Assembly: GCA_018365455.1 (NCBI GenBank) | Contig: JAGZJZ010000001.1 | Location: 149,939-213,938 of the forward strand | DNA: 64,000 nucleotides | DNA from: Clostridiales bacterium | GTDB taxonomy: Bacteria; Bacillota; Clostridia; Lachnospirales; Lachnospiraceae | Direction of reading: 5' to 3' | Shown: in pieces, positions 18,181 through 26,750 of the stretch | Layout of the letters: the number at the start of each line of letters is the position of its first letter | Position numbering within the stretch: position 1 is the first letter of the stretch | Translations under genes and position numbers: made by a program | The notes under the pieces: generated by a model | What the model was told of the DNA's origin: nothing | What the model saw: only the letters and a program-made list of their open reading frames with translations | The model's database searches: none

Positions 18181-20079
18181 TCAACACCTCGTTGTTTTTT
18201 TGTCTTTCTCTTTTGCTTTTCCGATCAGGACAACGATTGTTCTTGGTAACACCGTGAAGATATTCTGAACATCCAAAAGAGGTTCGCTGCCCTCATCATA
18301 TACACCACTTCCATCTGTTTTACCAGTATCGATTGCGGTATACCAGTCCAAATTTTCAGGCAGATGAGGCAGAGCAAATTCATGCTCCACCCAATGCATA
18401 TTATATGCAGCATAGAGAAAAATGTCTTCTCCGGCATAGAACCCGCAGTACATAACACCCACCTGGCGGTTTGTATGTTCAAATGCTCCGTACCAGGCCC
18501 TGTTGCCATGGTAGGAAACATCCGGATAACCGCAGGAAACCGTATCCATCACTTTCAATTCATAGGGCATATGCAGGATTTTGTGCCGCTTCCGAAATGC
18601 GATTACATCCTTGACAAATTGTAGTATCTCCTGGTTTTTTTTATTAAGATTCCAGTCAACCCAGGAGAGTTCATTGTCCTGACAATAAGGATTGTTGTTA
18701 CCATCCTGTGAATTTCCAATTTCATCACCTGCTAAGAGCATGGGTGTTCCCTGACTTAACAGCAACAATAGAAATGCATTTTTTATCTGTTTTATGCGGA
18801 GATCCAGAATTTTCTTCTTTCTGCTTTTCCCCTCTACACCACAGTTCCAGCTATAATTATAACTGGAACCGTCCCGGTTTTGTTCCCCGTTTGCCTCATT
18901 GTGCTTTTCATCATAGGACACCAGGTCCATCAGTGTAAATCCATCGTGATTGGTAATATAATTTATAATGCCCCGCCCGGCAGGATTTCTGCGTATGCGG
19001 TATGTAAACTGATTCAGCTGGTCTTCATCGCCCTTTAAGAACCTGCGGATATCCACCAGGAATCCATCATTGCATTCAGCCAGATTTTCGTATTCCGGGA
19101 ATGGAATTTCCCGGTAAAGCTCTTCAGTGGGGAAATAGACCGCTATAATTTTTGTACGGGACAACAGAGGATCTTTCGCCAGCATACTGCAAAGAACCTG
19201 ATCTGCCAGTATATGGAAACCATCAATATGGTAATTGGAAACCCAGAAGGTAAGACAATCCATAATTAATCTGGGGTTCATCTGATCCGGAAAATAAAAC
19301 TCCATAATTACTTCCATGCCATTTGCATGCATAGTACGGACAAGATCTTTGAATTCTCGGACCACATCCTTCGTGGCACCGTATGATTTCTTGGGAGCAA
19401 AATAATTGCCTGGTTCATAGCCCCAATAATTTACCCGTGGAATATCGGTCTCTCTGAGTTCATAAGACATGCTCATTTGAGGATGCAGCTTTTTTATTTC
19501 ATCAAATTCATAGGAAGGCATTAGCTTGACCTGATTTATGCCAAGTTCCCTGAGGTAAGGTATTTTTTCCTGCAATCCCAGAAATGTTCCTTTGTGGCGT
19601 ACTTTGGAACCATTATGTCTGGTAAAGCCCCGCACGTGAAGCTGGTAAGCAATGATATCCTGGTATGGTATCCTTGGGTTTTTATCCTCCATCCAGTCAT
19701 ATGGTTCAAAAGCAAATCCGCATCGGATGGCATCTCCTTCTTCTGTGGATACCTCCTCGCCAAAATGCTCCCGTCCAACGACCAGCCGGGCATAAGGATC
19801 CTGGAAAATCTGTCCGTCAGACATGTAATTATATTCATACTGACTCCATAAAAGTCCGCAGACCTTCAGGGCATAAATATCTCCTATCAGTTGTCCGTCC
19901 GGGAATGGAATCTCCTTTGTTCTATAGGGAGAACCTTTTTTATAAAGTACTAATTTGACTTCATGGCTACCTGAGACAGCAACGGCAAAGTTGATTCCAT
20001 CTTCCTCTTCTGTAACACCTAATCTTAGATAATTTCCTCTTTTCACTACCAAATCAATCTCCGGCTTCTCTTTTTCCAC
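18181..20079 (-). CDS. GH13 glycogen-debranching-like protein, catalytic residues apparently lost
   Basis: A 632-residue protein with the architecture of isoamylase/GlgX debranching enzymes. An N-terminal CBM48-like domain (about 15-105) is followed by a GH13 barrel. Conserved segments are NYWGYEPGNYFAPKKSYG (217-234) and NHDGFTLMDLVSYDEKHNEA (377-396). The catalytic core is degenerate. Region I reads VIMEFYFPDQ where the usual form is D-V-V-x-N-H. Region II reads DGFHILADQ where GFRFDLA is expected, putting Leu291 at the nucleophile Asp. Region III reads IIAVYFPTE where the acid/base Glu is expected (Val314). Only the region IV His-Asp (378-379) remains. It may be a glycan-binding or regulatory pseudoenzyme. 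The start is GTG after AGGTAATTAATT. The gene follows the ABC-F gene with 2 bases between. Confidence 0.85.
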   Translation of the reverse strand: MEKEKPEIDLVVKRGNYLRLGVTEEEDGINFAVAVSGSHEVKLVLYKKGSPYRTKEIPFPDGQLIGDIYALKVCGLLWSQYEYNYMSDGQIFQDPYARLVVGREHFGEEVSTEEGDAIRCGFAFEPYDWMEDKNPRIPYQDIIAYQLHVRGFTRHNGSKVRHKGTFLGLQEKIPYLRELGINQVKLMPSYEFDEIKKLHPQMSMSYELRETDIPRVNYWGYEPGNYFAPKKSYGATKDVVREFKDLVRTMHANGMEVIMEFYFPDQMNPRLIMDCLTFWVSNYHIDGFHILADQVLCSMLAKDPLLSRTKIIAVYFPTEELYREIPFPEYENLAECNDGFLVDIRRFLKGDEDQLNQFTYRIRRNPAGRGIINYITNHDGFTLMDLVSYDEKHNEANGEQNRDGSSYNYSWNCGVEGKSRKKKILDLRIKQIKNAFLLLLLSQGTPMLLAGDEIGNSQDGNNNPYCQDNELSWVDWNLNKKNQEILQFVKDVIAFRKRHKILHMPYELKVMDTVSCGYPDVSYHGNRAWYGAFEHTNRQVGVMYCGFYAGEDIFLYAAYNMHWVEHEFALPHLPENLDWYTAIDTGKTDGSGVYDEGSEPLLDVQNIFTVLPRTIVVLIGKAKEKDKKTTRC

Positions 20080-20081
20080 AA

Positions 20082-21884
20082 TTAATTACCTGCCCTTTCC
20101 TGTTCTATCCGCTCTGCCAAGTCATTCAGGTATTCCCAGCGCTGCATTTTTTCATCCAGTTTTTCTGAAAGTTCTTCTTTTTGCTTCATCAATTCGGCTA
20201 GTTTTCCATAATTACTGGCTGCTTCCAGTATTTTCTCTTCCAGATGTGTTTGCTGTTCTTCCAGTTTTTCGATATCTTCATCAATTGTTTCAAAATCTTT
20301 TTGTTCCTGATAGGTGAATTTTAATTTTTTCTCTTTTATTTTTACATTTTTTGTTTCTTTTTGATTTGAGGGTAATAGATTTTCTACGGATGGATTACGC
20401 AGTTCACAGGCGATGAGGTAATCCGAATAACCGCCTTCATATTGCTGAATCACTCCGTTTTCCTCAAATGCAAATATTCTGCGGACTACTCTGTCCAGAA
20501 AATAGCGGTCATGGGATACCGTTATTACAATGCCGTCAAAACTGTCCAGATAATCTTCCAGAATAGTCAGCGTCTGAATATCCAAGTCATTGGTAGGCTC
20601 GTCCAGGATCAGTACATTCGGGGCGGTCATCAGAATACGCAGAAGAAACAGCCGCCTTTTTTCACCTCCGGACAGTTTGCCAATAAGATTCCACTGCATG
20701 GTTCCGTCAAATAAAAACCGCTCCAGCATCTGGGATGCCGTAATGGTGCCATCTGTAGTTTGTACGTACTCTCCCGCTTCCCGGATATAATCTATGACTT
20801 TCATAGAATTGTCCATGGTTTCGCTTTCCTGGGAAAAATAACCAATTTTCACCGTTTGTCCAATATCAATGGAACCACTGTCCGCCTCCGTAATACCGTT
20901 TATAATCTTAAGAAGGGTACTTTTTCCGCAACCATTGGGACCAATGATACCGATCCGTTCGCCTTTTAAGAATATATAAGAGTAGTCCAGAAACAGTACT
21001 TTTTCCCCATATGATTTAGAAAGCCCGGTTACTTCAATTGTTTTGCGTCCCAATCTTGTGGAGATGGAGTTCATTTCTACGGACATGTCTTCCTGGGGAC
21101 CTTTTCGTTCCTGCATTTCCTCAATTCTGGCGATATGTGCTTTTTGCTTGGTGGAGCGAGCCCTCGCCCCCCTTGCAAGCCATTCCAGTTCTGTTTTTAG
21201 TATACTCTGGCGCTTGCGTTCTGTCCCAATCTCTATATTCTGTCTGGCTTCTTTCAGACGGACAAATTCAGAATAATTTCCTGGATAACTGTAAATTTGC
21301 CCTTTATCAATTTCTACAATGCGGTTTGAGACACGATCCAGAAAATAACGGTCATGGGTAACCATAATGAGTGCGCCTCTGAACTGGTTCAGATATTCCT
21401 CCAGCCATTCAGACATGGCATTGTCCAGGTGGTTGGTAGGCTCATCCAGAATCAGAATATCCGCGGTTGCAAGCAGTATATGAGCCAGGGCTACTCTTTT
21501 TTTCTGCCCGCCGGATAATTGGCTTATTTTCTGGTCAAAGTCTTGTATCTCCAGCTTATACAGCATGGATTTTGCTTCACTTTCCAGGGACCATTCGTTT
21601 AATTTTGTTTTATTCAGGTGCATAACCGCTTCTAGGGCAGTCATTTCCTCGTTAAAATCGGGATTCTGGGACAAAAATCGAATTGTAACCTGATTGCCTT
21701 TGGTTACCTTGCCCGAATCCGGGATTTCCAGCCCCGCTGCTATTTTTAGCAGCGTGGACTTGCCGGTTCCGTTAATCCCGATCAACCCTACCTTATCACC
21801 TTCATTAATACTAAAATTAGCCTGGTCAAATAATTTCCGTTCTGTATAAGCATGTGTCAGATTTTCAATTGTCAATAAATTCAT
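20082..21884 (-). CDS. ABC-F ATPase (Uup-like)
   Basis: A soluble 600-residue protein with two ABC ATPase domains and no membrane segments. Walker A motifs are GINGTGKST (near 37) and GPNGCGKST (near 320); signatures are LSGGQKKR and LSGGEKRR; Walker B motifs end ILDEPTNHLD and ILDEPTNDLD. The linker between the domains is the helical ABC-F linker (about 215-280). A charged coiled-coil C-terminus (about 525-600) is typical of the Uup branch. Such proteins act on the ribosome or on branched DNA intermediates; which applies here is open. It is the middle gene of the minus-strand run xth, ABC-F, GH13-like, DUF5662. Confidence 0.92.
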   Translation of the reverse strand: MNLLTIENLTHAYTERKLFDQANFSINEGDKVGLIGINGTGKSTLLKIAAGLEIPDSGKVTKGNQVTIRFLSQNPDFNEEMTALEAVMHLNKTKLNEWSLESEAKSMLYKLEIQDFDQKISQLSGGQKKRVALAHILLATADILILDEPTNHLDNAMSEWLEEYLNQFRGALIMVTHDRYFLDRVSNRIVEIDKGQIYSYPGNYSEFVRLKEARQNIEIGTERKRQSILKTELEWLARGARARSTKQKAHIARIEEMQERKGPQEDMSVEMNSISTRLGRKTIEVTGLSKSYGEKVLFLDYSYIFLKGERIGIIGPNGCGKSTLLKIINGITEADSGSIDIGQTVKIGYFSQESETMDNSMKVIDYIREAGEYVQTTDGTITASQMLERFLFDGTMQWNLIGKLSGGEKRRLFLLRILMTAPNVLILDEPTNDLDIQTLTILEDYLDSFDGIVITVSHDRYFLDRVVRRIFAFEENGVIQQYEGGYSDYLIACELRNPSVENLLPSNQKETKNVKIKEKKLKFTYQEQKDFETIDEDIEKLEEQQTHLEEKILEAASNYGKLAELMKQKEELSEKLDEKMQRWEYLNDLAERIEQERAGN

Positions 21885-21899
21885 AAGCTCATTCCTATT

Positions 21900-22655
21900 C
21901 TATAAATCAATGTCTAATTCTACCGGGCAATGGTCGGAACCGTATACCTGGGTATGGATCTTAGCATCCTGCAGTTTGTCTTTTAAAGATTCGGAAACAC
22001 AGAAATAGTCAATTCTCCATCCGGCATTCTTTTCCCTGGCTTTAAACCGGTAAGACCACCAGGAGTACACACCTTCCTCGTCCGGATAAAAATAGCGGTA
22101 GGAATCAAGAAAACCGGAACTTACCACCTGAGTAAATTTTTCCCGTTCCTCATCCGTAAATCCGGCGTTTTTACGGTTTGTTTTCGGATTTTTCAGGTCA
22201 ATCTCTTGATGTGCCACATTTAAGTCTCCGCCGAAAATCACCGGTTTACTCTCTTCCAGGTGTTTGAGATATTTCAGAAAATCATCTTCCCACTGCATCC
22301 GGTAAGGCAGTCTTGCCAGCTCATTCTGGGAATTAGGCGTATACACCGTAACCAGATAAAAATCTTCGAATTCCAGTGTGATTACTCTGCCTTCCCGGTC
22401 ATGTTCTTCCTTACCGATACCGTAATGGACACTGACGGGCTTGTCCTTTGTAAATACCGCAGTACCGGAATACCCCTTTTTTTCTGCATAATTCCAATAT
22501 TGATGATACCCATCTAATTCCAAATCTATCTGCCCTGCCTGAAGTTTGCTTTCCTGAATACAGAAAATATCAGCATCTATATCCTGAAAAAAATCTAAAA
22601 AACCTTTTTGGACACAGGCACGCAGTCCATTTACATTCCATGATATTAATTTCAT
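21900..22655 (-). CDS. xth: Exodeoxyribonuclease III
   Basis: A 251-residue AP endonuclease/3'-5' exonuclease of base-excision repair. Catalytic motifs of the EEP fold are complete: SWNVNGLRA at the N-terminus, the metal-binding Glu in FCIQESKLQ, GGDLNVAHQEID with the Asp/Asn pair, WRIDYFCVS, and the C-terminal YGSDHCPVELD with the Asp-His pair. Length is usual. AAAGG lies 10 bases before the ATG. It heads the run of four minus-strand genes. Confidence 0.95.
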   Translation of the reverse strand: MKLISWNVNGLRACVQKGFLDFFQDIDADIFCIQESKLQAGQIDLELDGYHQYWNYAEKKGYSGTAVFTKDKPVSVHYGIGKEEHDREGRVITLEFEDFYLVTVYTPNSQNELARLPYRMQWEDDFLKYLKHLEESKPVIFGGDLNVAHQEIDLKNPKTNRKNAGFTDEEREKFTQVVSSGFLDSYRYFYPDEEGVYSWWSYRFKAREKNAGWRIDYFCVSESLKDKLQDAKIHTQVYGSDHCPVELDIDL

Positions 22656-22827
22656 ATTTTATTACCTTTGCTCCTTGCAGGTGACCCTGCAATACAGCCC
22701 TTTCACTTTCGTCTATCAAACATAGATATGTTGATTATAATATACGGAATGGTAAAAGTAAAGATCGTTTGTATACCATAAGGGGGACCTGATTTTGTAC
22801 GGAATAAAATCCAATCCCAATTCAACC

Positions 22828-22856
22828 TTGCATTTTACGCCGGGTTACACTAAACT
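22828..22856 (+). promoter_or_regulatory. Promoter of the CLC gene
   Basis: TTGCAT (22828-22833) and TAAACT (22851-22856) with a 17-base spacer. The spacer and downstream flank (ACGCCGGGTTAC, then TAAACTAAAAG) strongly resemble the promoter at 4822-4850. No fluoride riboswitch is seen in 22656-22901. Confidence 0.6.
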
Positions 22857-22901
22857 AAAAGAAAGAGAAATTATATAAGATTAGAGGTTGATTACATAAT
22901 C

Positions 22902-24161
22902 ATGAGAAGTAAATTCAAGATTCATCTGCGTTACTCTATGGATTTCACATTCATTTTCTTTAAGTGGGTTCTGTGTGCAATATCAATGGGGGTGATCTGC
23001 GGCGCAATCGGAACCGCATTTCATTTCAGTGTCCACTATGCATCAAATCTTTTGTCTGACCATTCCTGGCTCCTTTATCTGCTGCCGGTATCCGGGCTGC
23101 TTATCGGATTCTTGTACAAAGTCTGTAAAATGGAAAATGACAAGGGGACCAACAGTATCCTGCAGTCCATCCGAACGTCCCAGGAGGCACCAGCCAGGCT
23201 GGCACCCCTGATCTTTATCGGTACCACGCTCACCCATCTGTGTGGAGGTTCTTCCGGCCGTGAAGGGGCAGCCCTTCAGATCGGTGGAAGCATCGGCACC
23301 TGGTTTGGCCATTTCATCCATCTGAATGAGAAAGACCGCCATCTGATTACCATGTGCGGTATGAGTGCTCTCTTCTCTGCCGTCTTTTCCACGCCGATTA
23401 CTGCTGCTTTCTTCTGTATGGAGGTCATCAGTGTGGGCATCATTCATTACAGCGCATTTGTACCCTGCCTGATCTCAGCTATTATTGCAAATCACCTGGC
23501 TTCATATCTGGGGGTAGAACCTACGACATTTTCCGTACCGCTTCAACACGCATTCAGCCTTCCGCTGGGTGGAAAAATAATTGTACTGGCTGCGGTCTGC
23601 GCTCTGGTAAGTATGATTTTTTGCATCATCATGCATAAAGCAGGAGAACTATATCAAAAATGCTTCAAAAATATGTACCTGCGCTTTTTTGCAGGCGGAT
23701 GTCTGGTGGTTGTATTAACACTACTTGTAGGAAGCCGTGATTACAATGGTACCGGTATGGAATTAATCTATAAGGCGATGAACGGGGAAGCCAGGCCGGA
23801 AGCATTTTTATTAAAAATGATATTTACTGCGGTAACCCTGGGCGCTGGTTTTAAAGGCGGTGAAATTGTTCCTTCCTTTTGTATCGGAGCCACTTTGGGA
23901 GCCACCGTTGGAAGCCTGCTTGGGATGGATCCCGGACTTGCGGCAGCTATCGGGCTGGTATCCTTATTCTGCGGTGTAATTAATTGCCCCATCGCATCGA
24001 TTCTTTTGAGTATTGAGCTTTTTGGCTCAACTAATCTGCTGTTGTTCTGTATTGCCTGCGGGGTTAGTTATATGCTCTCCGGCTATTATGGAATTTACAG
24101 TGCCCAAAGAATCATGTATTCAAAACTGCATCCGCAATTTATTAACAAACAGACAAAATAA
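22902..24161 (+). CDS. CLC family anion channel/antiporter, CLC-F-like
   Basis: A 419-residue membrane protein of the CLC family without C-terminal CBS domains. The gating-glutamate motif is GGSSGREGAALQIGGSIG (about 116-133). The first anion-site motif reads KGTNSIL in place of the GSGIP of chloride-type CLCs, and GTTLTHLCGGSSGREG resembles the fluoride/proton antiporter branch. A second conserved segment is GFKGGEIVPSFCIGATLG. I infer fluoride export as the likely role but cannot exclude chloride. The gene is monocistronic on the plus strand with its own promoter. Confidence 0.85.
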   Translation: MRSKFKIHLRYSMDFTFIFFKWVLCAISMGVICGAIGTAFHFSVHYASNLLSDHSWLLYLLPVSGLLIGFLYKVCKMENDKGTNSILQSIRTSQEAPARLAPLIFIGTTLTHLCGGSSGREGAALQIGGSIGTWFGHFIHLNEKDRHLITMCGMSALFSAVFSTPITAAFFCMEVISVGIIHYSAFVPCLISAIIANHLASYLGVEPTTFSVPLQHAFSLPLGGKIIVLAAVCALVSMIFCIIMHKAGELYQKCFKNMYLRFFAGGCLVVVLTLLVGSRDYNGTGMELIYKAMNGEARPEAFLLKMIFTAVTLGAGFKGGEIVPSFCIGATLGATVGSLLGMDPGLAAAIGLVSLFCGVINCPIASILLSIELFGSTNLLLFCIACGVSYMLSGYYGIYSAQRIMYSKLHPQFINKQTK

Positions 24162-24165
24162 AGGC

Positions 24166-24194
24166 TTGCAATTCTTTTGCACATCTGATAAAGT
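24166..24194 (+). promoter_or_regulatory. Promoter of the DUF1292 gene
   Basis: TTGCAA (24166-24171) and TAAAGT (24189-24194), 17 bases apart, 46 bases before the start codon. Confidence 0.55.
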
Positions 24195-24239
24195 GATGGG
24201 GAGATACTAAATAATAACATTTAAAGTGAGGTACTTACT

Positions 24240-24617
24240 ATGAGCGAACATGAACACGATTTAGACTGCAGTGGCGGATGTGATTCCTGTGGATGCGGAT
24301 GTGACCACGATCACGAAGAAGGTGCTACCGTAACTCTTACTATGGATAATGGCGACGTTGTCGAATGTGCGGTATTAACAATCTTCCCGGCTGGTGACAA
24401 AGAATATATTGCGCTTCTTCCATTAAATGAAGAGGGTGACAACGAAGAAGGCGAAGTATTCTTATATCGTTTCTCTGAGGAGAATGGTAATCCGATGTTA
24501 GAAAACATTGAAGATGATGATGAATATGAAGCTGCAGCTGATGCATTTGATGAGTTTCTGGATGGACAGGAATATGATGAAATAGTAGATGCTGAAGAAG
24601 AAGACGAAGAAGAATAA
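24240..24617 (+). CDS. DUF1292 family acidic protein with Cys/His-rich N-terminus
   Basis: A 125-residue, very acidic protein of the DUF1292 family common in Firmicutes. The DUF core is ATVTLTMDNGDVVECAVLTI followed by EYIALLPLNE and EVFLYRFSE. Residues 1-27 (starting MSEHEHDLDCSGGCDSCGCG) hold five Cys and four His, a possible metal-binding segment. The C-terminal third is nearly all Asp/Glu. The function is unknown. It has its own promoter and a strong terminator, so it is a single-gene unit. Confidence 0.85.
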   Translation: MSEHEHDLDCSGGCDSCGCGCDHDHEEGATVTLTMDNGDVVECAVLTIFPAGDKEYIALLPLNEEGDNEEGEVFLYRFSEENGNPMLENIEDDDEYEAAADAFDEFLDGQEYDEIVDAEEEDEEE

Positions 24618-24652
24618 TCTATATTTTTCAAGCTGAGCATTTTTAATAGTAT

Positions 24653-24718
24653 AATCCCCTGCCGGGATCAATCCAATGACTTGAAGTTTGCATTGGGATG
24701 ATCCGGCAGGGGATTTTT
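24653..24718 (+). terminator. Terminator after the DUF1292 gene
   Basis: AATCCCCTGCCGGGATCA and TGATCCGGCAGGGGATT form a long near-perfect stem with an inner CCAAT/ATTGG extension, followed by TTTTT. The symmetrical ends mean it could also serve the convergent helicase gene. Confidence 0.85.
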
Positions 24719-24740
24719 AGTAGGATGTCTTTATTCAGAT

Positions 24741-26585
24741 TTAACCGGCTGTTTTCACATCCTGTTTCAAATTTTCCAGAAACACAGAAGGCTGAAGGTT
24801 CTTTCCATAGCGTTCCCGGATGGAATACATATGGAGGTGTTCCTTTGCCCTTGTCATACCCACATAGAACATCCGCCGCTCTTCCTGCATATCTGCATCC
24901 AGAATGGCTTTTCGGTGAGGTATGATGCCCTCATTGATATCAATGATGAATACATTGGCAAATTCCAGACCCTTAGAACTGTGCAGCGTGGTGAAGGTAA
25001 CGGCATTGGATACTTTATTCTTCTCCTTTGCCTGATCAGTCAACGCCTTTGTATATTCTTCAATATGGGCAAACCAGGCTTCAAAAGTTTTAAAGTCCTT
25101 TGCACCCTCCTGCATTTCGTTTAATACTTCATACAGGTCTTCTACTTTTATCTTTCTGAAATCTGCATATTCATTTAAGTATGCTTCGTATCCGATCCCA
25201 TGACGTATAAAATTAATTGCAGCATAGGGCGTCATCCGTTTTAGAATATTCAACTGATATTCCAGCTGCTCTATCCGCTCTACTACCCAGTGTTTGTCAT
25301 CGTAATATTTTTTCAGATTCTCTAAAGACACCTGTGCTTCATCTACACATTCTCTTCCGATATAACGGTTTGGACGGTTCATTACCTGGAGAAATTCCCG
25401 CCGTTCCCGGCTTCCCAGGGCCAGATGAATATAACTGATTACATTTTTTGCAATCCAGTGGTCGTAGATATTTGGCATGCTGTCTCTCATTTTAAAGGGG
25501 ATGTTATATTCCATAAATTTTTCAACTAACAGCCTGGCATCCGTATTGGTACGGAACAAGATGGCAATATCGCTGTACTGGTAATCTTCCTTGATGTATT
25601 CCTGTACTTTTTTTATAATATGAGCACATTCCTGTGGCTGGTTGGCAAATGTGTGCAGTTCAATTTTATCACCGGATTCTTTTACTTCTTTCATATTCTT
25701 TTGAAAACGCATCTGGTTGTGACGGATTACGAGTTCCGCTGCTTTGACAATATTGCCGGTGCATCGGAAGTTCTGGTCCAGGAGTATGGTCTTCGTATCT
25801 CTGAACTCCTTTGGAAAATTCAGCATAATTTCCGGTTTTGCCCCCCGAAAGCGGTAAATGGATTGGTCGTCATCGCCTACGATAAAAATATTATGCTCAG
25901 GTGCAGCCAGCATTTTCACAATTTCATACTGAATTTTATTGATATCCTGGAATTCGTCCACCAATATGTAACGGTAACGGTTTTGCCAGCCCAGGAGAAT
26001 ATCCGGGCGCTCTTTTAACAGCTGATATGTATACACCAGCATATCATCAAAGTCCAGCCGATTTTCCTTTTCCAGACGCAGCTGGTATTTTTGGTAGATA
26101 TCCCGGAATGCATTTTCCGAACAGGTGGTGGAATAATAGTGTTCTAAAGGTATCTGATCATTTTTCACAAGACTGATTTCAGAAATAATATTTCCGATAA
26201 ATTCCGCCTCATCTTCAATATCCAGATTCATCCGCTCTATAATGTCTTTCAGATATTGATGCTTCAGATCTTCCCGAAGTATATTGTCTCCCGTAAAATG
26301 ATAAGCATGTTTTAAGATTCCGAAAAAAATTGCATGAAAGGTTCCAAAGGTAACCTGGGTCTGCTCCTGTTCCATTAATCGTAAAAACCGCTGCCGCATT
26401 TCCTGTGCCGCCGCTTTTGTAAAAGTAATGACCAAAATTTCCATAGGATTTATCCCATAGTTCTGGATCAGATATTTTGTCCGCTCTGTGATTACGGTCG
26501 TTTTCCCGGAACCAGGTCCGGCTAGCACGATCATGGGACCATCTTTGTGGGTAATCGCCCGCGACTGAGCCTTAGTAAAACTCAT
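24741..26585 (-). CDS. UvrD/PcrA-like superfamily 1 DNA helicase
   Basis: A 614-residue ATP-dependent 3'-5' DNA helicase, shorter than PcrA (about 740) and lacking its long C-terminal tail. Motifs: Q-motif FTKAQSRAI, Walker A LAGPGSGKTTV (near 24), Walker B ILVDEFQDIN, motif III GDDDQSIYRFRGA, motif V TLHSSKGLEFANVF, motif VI RRMFYVGMTRAKEHL. The start is the Met of MSFTKAQ, preceded by GGAGGAAATACGA; 44 extra upstream residues in the open frame have no homology. Likely role is repair or replication-fork maintenance. Downstream the stop is close to the terminator at 24653-24718. Confidence 0.92.
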   Translation of the reverse strand: MSFTKAQSRAITHKDGPMIVLAGPGSGKTTVITERTKYLIQNYGINPMEILVITFTKAAAQEMRQRFLRLMEQEQTQVTFGTFHAIFFGILKHAYHFTGDNILREDLKHQYLKDIIERMNLDIEDEAEFIGNIISEISLVKNDQIPLEHYYSTTCSENAFRDIYQKYQLRLEKENRLDFDDMLVYTYQLLKERPDILLGWQNRYRYILVDEFQDINKIQYEIVKMLAAPEHNIFIVGDDDQSIYRFRGAKPEIMLNFPKEFRDTKTILLDQNFRCTGNIVKAAELVIRHNQMRFQKNMKEVKESGDKIELHTFANQPQECAHIIKKVQEYIKEDYQYSDIAILFRTNTDARLLVEKFMEYNIPFKMRDSMPNIYDHWIAKNVISYIHLALGSRERREFLQVMNRPNRYIGRECVDEAQVSLENLKKYYDDKHWVVERIEQLEYQLNILKRMTPYAAINFIRHGIGYEAYLNEYADFRKIKVEDLYEVLNEMQEGAKDFKTFEAWFAHIEEYTKALTDQAKEKNKVSNAVTFTTLHSSKGLEFANVFIIDINEGIIPHRKAILDADMQEERRMFYVGMTRAKEHLHMYSIRERYGKNLQPSVFLENLKQDVKTAG

Positions 26586-26643
26586 TCGTATTTCCTCCAT
26601 TCGCGCAATCCGTGCGCTTAAAATCTGTTTTATAGCCCTCAAT

Positions 26644-26723
26644 AGGGACGGTGCATGTCTGCACCGCCCCTCATTGACTGTATTTATGATCCTTTTGTAA
26701 CTGTTCCGTTCTCTCACAGTTAC
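26644..26723. repeat. Pair of palindromes between gltX and the helicase gene
   Basis: GGGACGGTGC (26645-26654) with GCACCGCCCC (26661-26670) forms a GC-rich hairpin. GTAACTGT (26697-26704) with ACAGTTAC (26716-26723) forms a second. No T-run follows the first on the minus strand, so it is not a clear gltX terminator. These look like small intergenic palindromic repeats. Confidence 0.4.
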
Positions 26724-26750
26724 AAATCGTTACCTTTGCTTTTACAGCAA

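Noticed and set aside
22656..22901. Fluoride riboswitch before the CLC gene
   Set aside because: No conserved GATG/CCGCC and CTGATG segments at the expected spacing.
26586..26717. 44-residue N-terminal extension of the helicase
   Set aside because: Runs through the intergenic palindrome; GGAGG precedes the internal Met that begins the Q-motif.
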